From positions 6,857 to 14,719 of the forward strand of contig JAFCEW010000019.1 of assembly GCA_017608955.1 (NCBI GenBank): DNA of 7,863 nt, written 5' to 3'. Below are positions 1-5,144 of the stretch, piece after piece (position 1 is the first letter of the stretch; each line of letters starts with the position of its first letter). The translations under genes and the position numbers were made by a program. The DNA is from Candidatus Aenigmatarchaeota archaeon (lineage in GTDB: Archaea > Aenigmatarchaeota > Aenigmatarchaeia > CG10238-14). The notes beneath the pieces are model-generated. The model searched no databases. It was given only the letters and a program-made list of their open reading frames with translations, and was not told where the DNA came from.

Positions 1-532
1 CTAGTGTTGTTATTTGCCTTCCAACTTTTCTACCAATACTTGAAGAATAATTTTGAATTTGTGCTTCAGAATCTATGGTAATGTTTGTTTTTAACCATCC
101 ATGCTTTCTATGATAAACCCATACAGGTTCTTCAGAATTATTAACAACTATTTCTTCTAAATTTGTATCTGAAAGAAATATCTCTAATTTACCCAATCCT
201 ACCATTTCATTAACTAACATACCTGCAAGAAATTGTTTTTTGTCTGTATCTAAATCTGGTAATTCTTTATCTAATAAATCAAAAGCCTTTGTATAAAATT
301 TTTTTCTTCTCATCTCTAATGATGTTGGATCTGCCAATTCTGTTGTTTTTACTGGAACTTCTGCTATAACTCTTTCTTTTATTTTATCTAATAATGCTAA
401 AGTTCCTTTTTCTATAGCAGGCGTTTTAAAAGTATAAATTGGCACAAATTCATTATCTGATAATATTATTTTAACTTCTCCTCTAATTTTATTCGCACTA
501 ATATCATATCTGTCTAAGATTTTTTCTTTCAT
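1..532 (-). CDS. Type II/IV secretion system (archaeal pilus) ATPase, N-terminal part, cut by window edge
   Basis: This gene runs off the left edge; 177 codons are visible from an ATG at 532 that overlaps the preceding stop as ATGA. The visible part matches the N-terminal region of archaeal GspE/VirB11/TadA-type hexameric ATPases, which power assembly of type IV-like pili from the cytoplasmic face. Residues 31-60 resemble the family's conserved leader (YTFKTPAIEKGTLALLDKI), and residues 105-135 carry the hallmark 'MVGLGKLEIFLSDTNLEEI' followed by VVNN. Residues 136-177 (VWVYHRKHGWLKTN, then SSSIGRKVGRQITTL) match the N-terminal domain that precedes the Walker A lobe. Walker A, Walker B and the Asp/His boxes would lie beyond position 1 and cannot be checked. 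It is the last visible gene of the pilus operon; the platform protein is expected next, outside the window. Family assignment is firm; FlaI versus pilus or secretion subtype is not decidable here, though no flagellar (archaellum) accessory genes are seen. Confidence 0.88.
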   Translation of the reverse strand, partial: MKEKILDRYDISANKIRGEVKIILSDNEFVPIYTFKTPAIEKGTLALLDKIKERVIAEVPVKTTELADPTSLEMRRKKFYTKAFDLLDKELPDLDTDKKQFLAGMLVNEMVGLGKLEIFLSDTNLEEIVVNNSEEPVWVYHRKHGWLKTNITIDSEAQIQNYSSSIGRKVGRQITTL

Positions 533-1488
533 GATTTCATCTTTAATTTTGGTGGACCAAAAAATGGATATTCTATTTTTATTAGATCATGATCTTCTAA
601 AATTTTTGCCCATTCTTCAATAATATCAGTTTTTATACCAAGCTCTTTTGAAAGTTTAGGTATACTTTCTGATCCTTTTTCCCTAATTATATTTATTAAC
701 TGATCTATTTTTGATTCTATTATCATTCCTGTTTTTTCTAAAGATTTAACAAAAAATTCATTACTAATACCTTTCATTATATCCTCTCTTGTAACAATTC
801 CAACCATCTTTGTCTTTCCTTCAATTACTATGAGTGTATTTATATTAAATTTATTTAGAATGGGTATTACATCAGTTATATTCATATTTGGTGTTATTGT
901 AACAGGGTTTTTATTCATAATTGATTTGACTTTAATTTTTTCCAATCTATTTAATTCTATTTGATCTTTTCTTAAATCTAAAATATTTTTCAAGCCAAGA
1001 ATTTTCATTATATCTGTTTCGCTTATGATTCCAACCAATTTATTATTAGATAAAACTGGTACTGCACTTATATTATAATCAGAAAGTATTTCTAATGTCT
1101 TTCTTAAATTATCATCTTGATTAACAGATTTAATATCAGTTGTCATAATATCTTTAACAACTGTTTCTATCATTATTGCTTTTGTTTGTTTTCTGATTTT
1201 TTTAGACATTTGTATTGGTTTTTCTTTTTTTGAAATTTCTTTAACAGGTTTTATTTTTTTTAATTTTTTAATATGAACTTTCTTTTTTATTGCTTTTTTT
1301 ATAGGCTTGATTTTCTTTCTATTTATTTTTTTTAATTTTACCTTTCTTTTGTTTAGTTTTTTAATTGATAGTTTTTTCTTCTTTTTTTCTTTTCTTTTTA
1401 AGGTTTTTCTTTTCTTGTGCTTTCTTACAGATTTCTTCTTTTTTCTGATACCAAAAAAATTTTTCAAAATATTTATCATAGATGTCAT
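529..1488 (-). CDS. Lys-rich tail + tandem CBS domains + winged-helix-like C-terminus, pilus-operon linked
   Basis: The 319-residue protein has three parts. Residues about 14-105 are extraordinarily basic (about 50 Lys/Arg of 92) and low in complexity, suggesting a disordered region that binds nucleic acid, acidic lipid or a partner. Residues about 109-165 and 187-241 form two CBS domains with typical 'VKDIMTTD...SAVPVLSNNKLVGIISETDI' and 'VKSIMNKNPVTI...MVGIVTREDIM' patterns; a CBS pair usually binds adenosyl ligands such as AMP, ATP or SAM. Residues about 256-315 (SKIDQLINIIREKG... LSKELGI...EEWAKILEDHDLI) look like a small winged helix ending in PFFGPPKL. The ATG directly abuts the upstream TAA, with a partial Shine-Dalgarno (GTGAT) 4 nt before it; ATG at 1479 is an alternative. 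The stop overlaps the ATPase start as ATGA. Its place between pilus subunits and ATPase suggests nucleotide-responsive control of pilus expression or assembly; that role is inference. Confidence 0.85.
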   Translation of the reverse strand: MTSMINILKNFFGIRKKKKSVRKHKKRKTLKRKEKKKKKLSIKKLNKRKVKLKKINRKKIKPIKKAIKKKVHIKKLKKIKPVKEISKKEKPIQMSKKIRKQTKAIMIETVVKDIMTTDIKSVNQDDNLRKTLEILSDYNISAVPVLSNNKLVGIISETDIMKILGLKNILDLRKDQIELNRLEKIKVKSIMNKNPVTITPNMNITDVIPILNKFNINTLIVIEGKTKMVGIVTREDIMKGISNEFFVKSLEKTGMIIESKIDQLINIIREKGSESIPKLSKELGIKTDIIEEWAKILEDHDLIKIEYPFFGPPKLKMKS

Positions 1489-2379
1489 TTATATCACATT
1501 TATCGTATTGTTTTTCTGAATATTATATAAATTTTCTATTACATTAATTTGTCCTTCTAATAAATCAACTTTTGTTTTTCCTGGAATATCTGTAAGGTTT
1601 AATTCTGTTGTAACAATTGCTTCGCATAGATGCATTTCTAATCTTAAAGATGCCGGTTCTGAATCTGCTATTCTAATTCTTATCCATCCTTCTAAAGTGT
1701 CTTTAGTAACATCCATTTTAAAATTGCTTTTCTTATCTCTTGCAAGATATTCTGTTGTCGTAAAACTTGAAGAATTATCAATAAAAGTAATAGTTGTTTT
1801 CAAGCCATCATTTTTCAAAGGCCCCCATTCACCTGAAGCTATTTGCCATCCATTTAATAATTGAACTGTTATGTTATAAGCATTTATTTTTCCAGAACTA
1901 TTTTCATTATTTGCTGGTACTACAGCATATTGTCTTTTTCCAAATCCATCTTCATGTGTATAAGAAATATTATATGGCTCTATAATAAGAGTCATTGTAT
2001 TTCCTATATTTGCTATATATGTATCCACATCAATATTTTTTTCTGGTAAATATTCTTCTGTAAAGTTTTCATATCTTGCTAAATCTTCAATAAAATTCGA
2101 AACATTTTGAGGTAATTTTTCTTGAAATTCAACATAACTAAAATTTGGCTGTTCATCTACACTAATATTTAATGTTAAAGATGTTGAATTGAATTCTTTT
2201 TCTAAAATATCTGTAACAGAATCCTGAATTGTTTTAAATTTATAATATATCCTATCAGATAATATATCTTGAGATGTCATATCTTCCATTTCTGTATTTT
2301 TAATAGAAAAAACGAATGATAAAGTAAAAATACTCATTAAAAGAAGAAATGCTATATAACTCATGAATATTCCTTTCAT
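1489..2379 (-). CDS. Pilin-like surface protein, rich in N-glycosylation sequons
   Basis: I do not recognise the family. The 296-residue protein begins MKGIFMSYIAFLLLM, a short basic leader and one hydrophobic segment (residues about 4-25), then a long polar domain with a predicted beta-rich character. This is the layout of a pilin-like or membrane-anchored extracellular protein. The domain carries eleven N-X-S/T sequons (for example NST, NIS, NFS, NVS, NFT, NIT, NLT), which fits a glycosylated surface protein, and only one cysteine (in HLCEA). Unlike the other pilin-like proteins here it has no acidic residue at mature position +5 or +6. I chose ATG at 2379, which forms an ATGA overlap with the VWA gene's stop; an in-frame GTG at 2388 is possible but would put MGK before the MKG motif shared with its neighbours. 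Its position beside the VWA subunit suggests a minor pilin or tip component; this is inference. Confidence 0.78.
   Translation of the reverse strand: MKGIFMSYIAFLLLMSIFTLSFVFSIKNTEMEDMTSQDILSDRIYYKFKTIQDSVTDILEKEFNSTSLTLNISVDEQPNFSYVEFQEKLPQNVSNFIEDLARYENFTEEYLPEKNIDVDTYIANIGNTMTLIIEPYNISYTHEDGFGKRQYAVVPANNENSSGKINAYNITVQLLNGWQIASGEWGPLKNDGLKTTITFIDNSSSFTTTEYLARDKKSNFKMDVTKDTLEGWIRIRIADSEPASLRLEMHLCEAIVTTELNLTDIPGKTKVDLLEGQINVIENLYNIQKNNTINVI
1493..1497 (-). promoter_or_regulatory. Partial Shine-Dalgarno before the CBS/winged-helix gene
   Basis: GTGAT lies 4 nt before the ATG at 1488, inside the 3' end of the preceding surface-protein gene. It fits part of the GGTGATC consensus and favours ATG 1488 over the internal ATG at 1479. 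The match is short, so support is modest. Confidence 0.4.
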
Positions 2380-3362
2380 TTTACCCACATCTTTAATGTA
2401 GCTATATTATATTTATCTATTCTATTATTTTCAAATGTTAGAAAATTTCTTTTTGCGACAAATATATCCTTATCTTCGCCGAATATCTGAAATGCTATTT
2501 GAGTATAAATATCTTCTAAATCTTCACTTGTTGGAGCAAAATAATATTTCCCGCCAGTTATATTTGCTATTTCTTTTAAACGATCTTCATCTACATCATC
2601 TCCTAAACCAATAGTATAAATTATAATATTATTATCAGCAGCTTCTTGTGCTGCTTCAAGAGAATCTCTTCCCCTATTTTCTTGCCCATCAGTCAATAAT
2701 ATTTCTATCCATGGTACACCAGTTCTTCCATTTTGTTTTAATTCTTCATTTGCTGTATATATTCCTTCACCCATTGCTGTGGGGCCATCAGCAGTTAGAG
2801 ATTCAATTGATTGCTTTACTAATTCTTTGTCATGTGTTAATTCTTGATCAAGATATGCGCCGTCCCAGTTCCAACACCAACCAAACCAATACCATGAACA
2901 ATATGTAAAATAAACATGAGCTGATCTATCTAATTGTGTGTCAAGTTTATCAACAAAATTCTGTGCAGCATCTTTTGCATCTTCTATTTTTTGTCCTTCC
3001 ATACTTCCTGATCTGTCCATTATAAGTATTACATCAACTGGTCTTTGACACCAGAATACTTGAGTTGTTTTAACATCTTCAAAACCATCATCAGTATATT
3101 CATAAGAATCTATATGAAGCATAGCACATAGATTAATTGGAATTACTTTTTTTAATTCTTCTTTTATAAAAGTTTCGTTAAGAGTATCAAGAGTTTCATT
3201 TTCATCTAAAACTATAAGAATATCATTTGCGTATTTTGTAATCATTGCTTTTGTTAAATAGTCTTGTTGTCCTTTGATTAAAGAAAATGTTAAAGCAATA
3301 AAAATTATTAACACTATTGAAATTGCAAGCAATGCATCCAAACTGAAAACAAATCCTTTCAT
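2376..3362 (-). CDS. Pilin-like protein with von Willebrand factor A domain, candidate pilus tip adhesin
   Basis: The 328-residue protein starts MKGFVFSLDALLAISIVLIIF: a tiny leader, a possible class III-like processing site after Gly3, Asp at mature +6, and one hydrophobic helix (residues about 4-29). A short linker with Cys79 and Cys105 leads to a VWA domain at about 109-292. The MIDAS metal site is complete: DRSGS (D116, S118, S120), T195 in GPTAMGEG, and D225 in LLTDGQEN. The late 'IYTIGLGDDVDEDRLKEIANITGGKYYFAPTSEDLEDIY' pattern, split around residues 248-287, is classic VWA. Residues 154-170 hold an aromatic insertion, YCSWYWFGWCWNW then DGAY, with Cys155 and Cys163 bracketing it. Bacterial TadG and PilY1/PilC show the same idea of a VWA domain on a pilus. 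ATG at 3362 overlaps the upstream stop as ATGA; ATGs at 3368 and 3374 are alternatives. Family call is strong; the adhesin role is inference. Confidence 0.9.
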   Translation of the reverse strand: MKGFVFSLDALLAISIVLIIFIALTFSLIKGQQDYLTKAMITKYANDILIVLDENETLDTLNETFIKEELKKVIPINLCAMLHIDSYEYTDDGFEDVKTTQVFWCQRPVDVILIMDRSGSMEGQKIEDAKDAAQNFVDKLDTQLDRSAHVYFTYCSWYWFGWCWNWDGAYLDQELTHDKELVKQSIESLTADGPTAMGEGIYTANEELKQNGRTGVPWIEILLTDGQENRGRDSLEAAQEAADNNIIIYTIGLGDDVDEDRLKEIANITGGKYYFAPTSEDLEDIYTQIAFQIFGEDKDIFVAKRNFLTFENNRIDKYNIATLKMWVK

Positions 3363-3844
3363 TTCCATAACCATATTTCAATAAATGCCTCTTTGCTATT
3401 GTAAATGACTAACCTTCTAACGACAACAATCTCTTCAGCTCCTATTGGTTTAGAACCATATTCTTTTATATTTTCTCCATTTATATAATCTAGTTTAAAA
3501 TAAAAACCTAAATTTCCTATTCCTAATAGTTCTTTTGTTTTATTGATAGGAATATTTGTAAACTCATTGACTTTTTTTGGATCTAATATATGACTATTTT
3601 GTGCAAGACCTATAGCAAGAACAGTTGATTCATCCCAATCTCCAGGTATTCCAGGTGATTTTATAAACATATCACTTATTTCTAAAGCTAAAAGTTGCAT
3701 TTCATTTTTTTGTTCTTTTAATCCTGTACTTAAAACAGTTCTTCCCCATCCAGAAATATAAAGTTCAATCAAAAAAATCAGTATAATAATTGCAAAAAAG
3801 AAATCTATCATAATAGTTTGTGCTTTAGATTTTTTTGAATACAA
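3359..3844 (-). CDS. Pilin-like minor subunit, TTG start
   Basis: The 161-residue protein begins MYSKKSKAQTIMIDFFFAIIILIFLI: a basic leader ending in KA, Gln at the likely +1 position, Asp14 (+6) and a hydrophobic helix to about residue 30, resembling a class III prepilin. The rest is soluble: a helical stretch (LKEQKNEMQLLALEISDM), then a block SPGIPGDWDESTVLAIGLA at residues 63-81, followed by ILDPKKVNEF and an LLGIGNLGFYFKL segment. I have the impression that this PG-x-P-x-DW/IGLA block recurs in archaeal pilin-like proteins, but cannot name a family. No ATG gives the KAQ leader; the TTG at 3844 does, and it sits 6 nt after a strong AAGGTG Shine-Dalgarno within the upstream gene. It overlaps that gene by 20 nt and the VWA gene by ATGA, implying translational coupling. 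A later ATG (residue 12) would delete the leader and is less likely. Confidence 0.83.
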   Translation of the reverse strand: MYSKKSKAQTIMIDFFFAIIILIFLIELYISGWGRTVLSTGLKEQKNEMQLLALEISDMFIKSPGIPGDWDESTVLAIGLAQNSHILDPKKVNEFTNIPINKTKELLGIGNLGFYFKLDYINGENIKEYGSKPIGAEEIVVVRRLVIYNSKEAFIEIWLWK

Positions 3845-4220
3845 CTATTCCACCTTCGTTTATAACTGAATAATTTCCTTTTGTTAAAGTAAATTTAGTT
3901 TTTGATCCATCTGAAACTCCAACAGCAGGAAAAGAACAAATCACATCTCTGCTGTTTTTTACATTAATTATTCCATTATCACCTTCTATAATTACAGTAT
4001 AATCTTTACCATAATAGAAATTTTCAGAAAATCCGTTTTCATTTGATTGTACTCTTATAATAAGAGATGAAATTTTATAACAAATTCTTTTTGCTTCTAA
4101 TGTATGACTTACAAATACAGAATCTTCTACTCTTTTTGAGTATGTTATAAAAGCTAAAATTAGAAATAACACCAGAAATGAAACTGCAATAACCATTTCT
4201 GTACTAGATTGAGCTTTCAT
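3825..4220 (-). CDS. Class III signal peptide pilin, second tandem copy
   Basis: The 131-residue protein begins MKAQSSTEMVIAVSFLVLFLI. The leader MKA, Gln at +1, Ser-Ser-Thr, and Glu at +5 match archaeal class III prepilin signals (PF04021-like), with cleavage expected after Ala3 and a hydrophobic helix to about residue 27. The remaining 100 residues look beta-rich: YTVIIEG, GIINVKN, a DVICSFP turn, then YSVINEGGIVVFKK. Cys47 (start of the mature region after the helix) and Cys95 could form a disulfide. It has the same length as the preceding pilin and a similar order of segments, so the two are probably diverged paralogues. The start ATG lies 11 nt after the upstream stop, with a weak GATTGAT element before it; the 3' end overlaps the TTG-started gene by 20 nt. 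It is likely a structural subunit of the pilus, exported and processed at the membrane. Major versus minor status cannot be told. Confidence 0.88.
   Translation of the reverse strand: MKAQSSTEMVIAVSFLVLFLILAFITYSKRVEDSVFVSHTLEAKRICYKISSLIIRVQSNENGFSENFYYGKDYTVIIEGDNGIINVKNSRDVICSFPAVGVSDGSKTKFTLTKGNYSVINEGGIVVFKKI
3851..3856 (-). promoter_or_regulatory. Strong Shine-Dalgarno that fixes a TTG start
   Basis: AAGGTG, extended by another G, lies 6 nt before the TTG at 3844 and inside the coding sequence of the upstream pilin. It is complementary to the CCUCC-type 3' end of 16S rRNA and supports the TTG as the true start of the third pilin-like gene. Confidence 0.7.
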
Positions 4221-4231
4221 AATATCAATCT

Positions 4232-4627
4232 TTAATATTCCTTAATATAAATTCCATCCTCAGTCATATTAAGAGTTATATAATGCCTGCCATGTCTTAT
4301 TGGCAAAGTCCCAGAAACATCCCCTTTAGTGATAGAATATACATCTGTTATTCCAGATTTCAAGGTTAATTTAAATAGTATTTCTTTATTTTCAACATGA
4401 CTTTCTATAATTCTATAAGGAAGATTAATAACAACAGTTGTCTGAGATCCGACACCCATAGAATATACATAATCAGCCGCTTTTGCAATTGTATCTGCTG
4501 CTTCTTTTGCTTGACTTACAGAAACAGACTCTGATGAATAAGTAATTGTATAGTAAAAAACTATTGTGACAATAAATAGTCCAATACCAATTATCATCAA
4601 ATACTCTGTTGCTACTTGTCCTTTCAT
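4232..4627 (-). CDS. Class III signal peptide pilin, first gene of pilus operon
   Basis: The 131-residue protein begins MKGQVATEYLMIIGIGLFIV, an almost textbook archaeal class III signal (KG then Q-x-x-x-E-Y-L): cleavage by an archaeal prepilin peptidase is expected after Gly3, leaving Gln +1 and Glu +5 on a hydrophobic helix that runs to about residue 28. The segment VSVSQAKEAADTIAKAADYVYSMGVG extends the helix, then a beta-rich head follows (TTVVINLPYRI, ILFKLTLKSG, HYITLNMTEDGIYIKE). There are no cysteines. The ATG at 4627 opens the operon; no clear Shine-Dalgarno precedes it and a TATA-like palindrome lies about 30-40 bp upstream, consistent with a leaderless or short-leader mRNA. Being first and closest to the canonical signal, it is the best candidate for the main pilus subunit; that ranking is inference. 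Confidence 0.93.
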   Translation of the reverse strand: MKGQVATEYLMIIGIGLFIVTIVFYYTITYSSESVSVSQAKEAADTIAKAADYVYSMGVGSQTTVVINLPYRIIESHVENKEILFKLTLKSGITDVYSITKGDVSGTLPIRHGRHYITLNMTEDGIYIKEY

Positions 4628-4650
4628 TGAGAATTATTTCGTTTTCTTAG

Positions 4651-4674
4651 TTAAAAAATAAATTTATTTCTTTA
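4651..4674. promoter_or_regulatory. Bidirectional TATA-like palindrome in divergent spacer
   Basis: The 65-bp spacer between the pilus operon start (4627, minus) and the PH-domain gene start (4693, plus) holds a perfect 14-bp palindrome, AAATAAATTTATTT, at 4656-4669, in an imperfectly symmetric A/T stretch. Its centre is 35 nt from one ATG and 30 nt from the other. Archaeal TATA boxes lie about 26 nt before the transcription start, so either gene would be made as a leaderless or very short-leader mRNA, which fits the lack of Shine-Dalgarno sequences at both starts. In DNA this AT-rich such words arise by chance, so the element is a candidate only. Confidence 0.5.
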
Positions 4675-4692
4675 TTAAGCTAAATATCTTTA

Positions 4693-5136
4693 ATGAAAAC
4701 TAAAAAATTAAAAACATCAAGAAGATATTTTTTTGGAAGCTATATATTGGGTATAGTTATATTAACAGTTGTTATTTTTGCAAATATATTAACTCAGATA
4801 AATATTTTGATTAATATCTTCTTTATAGTTTTAATATCACTCTTCTTTTTAGAAGGAGAATATTTTATTTGGTACAGAACATTTTATATAGAAAAAGATA
4901 AGATATCAAGAATAAAAGGAATTTTTGAAAAAGATAGAACGATGATCCCTTTAGAATCTGTAGCCCACACAGAATTGAAAAAAAGTGTTTTAGGTAGAAT
5001 GTTGGATTTTGGTGATGTTATTATTACACCATTTTCTGGAACAGGAAATCAAATAATTTTAAGAGGTATAAGAAAACCTGATGAAATCTTAAAATATATA
5101 GAAGAAAATGTAAAAAGAATAAAAACTAAAAGATAA
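4693..5136 (+). CDS. Membrane-anchored bacterial-type PH domain protein (PF03703-like)
   Basis: The 147-residue protein has a basic N-terminus, two closely spaced membrane helices (about 12-32 and 36-54) and a cytosolic domain at about 60-145. That domain follows the bPH_2 (former DUF304/YdbT-like) pattern: Y-x-I-E-K-D-K-I-S-R-I-K-G-I-F, then a PLESVAHTELKKSVLGRMLDFG stretch, GDVIITPFSGTG, and IILRGIRKPDEILKYIEE. In this family the phrase after 'R...I.L..V' and the 'LG..LDFGDV.I' turn are the most conserved, and both are present. Function is not known for most members; membrane or lipid association is the usual suggestion. No Shine-Dalgarno is visible before the ATG, matching a leaderless message from the divergent promoter. 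Its stop is 8 nt before the methylthiotransferase ATG, so the two are probably co-transcribed, though no functional link is apparent. Confidence 0.88.
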   Translation: MKTKKLKTSRRYFFGSYILGIVILTVVIFANILTQINILINIFFIVLISLFFLEGEYFIWYRTFYIEKDKISRIKGIFEKDRTMIPLESVAHTELKKSVLGRMLDFGDVIITPFSGTGNQIILRGIRKPDEILKYIEENVKRIKTKR

Positions 5137-5144
5137 GTCTATAT

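Noticed and set aside
1307..1519. Plus-strand 70-codon Phe-rich hydrophobic open frame
   Set aside because: It is the antisense of the Lys codons (AAA/AAG read as TTT/CTT) of the CBS/winged-helix gene; its composition is explained by that.
2386..2388. GTG start nine bases before the chosen ATG of the sequon-rich surface protein
   Set aside because: ATG at 2379 gives an ATGA junction like its neighbours and an MKG leader shared with other subunits.
2648..2908. Plus-strand 86-codon open frame opposite the VWA domain
   Set aside because: It lies wholly within a strongly supported VWA gene on the other strand and shows no recognisable domain.
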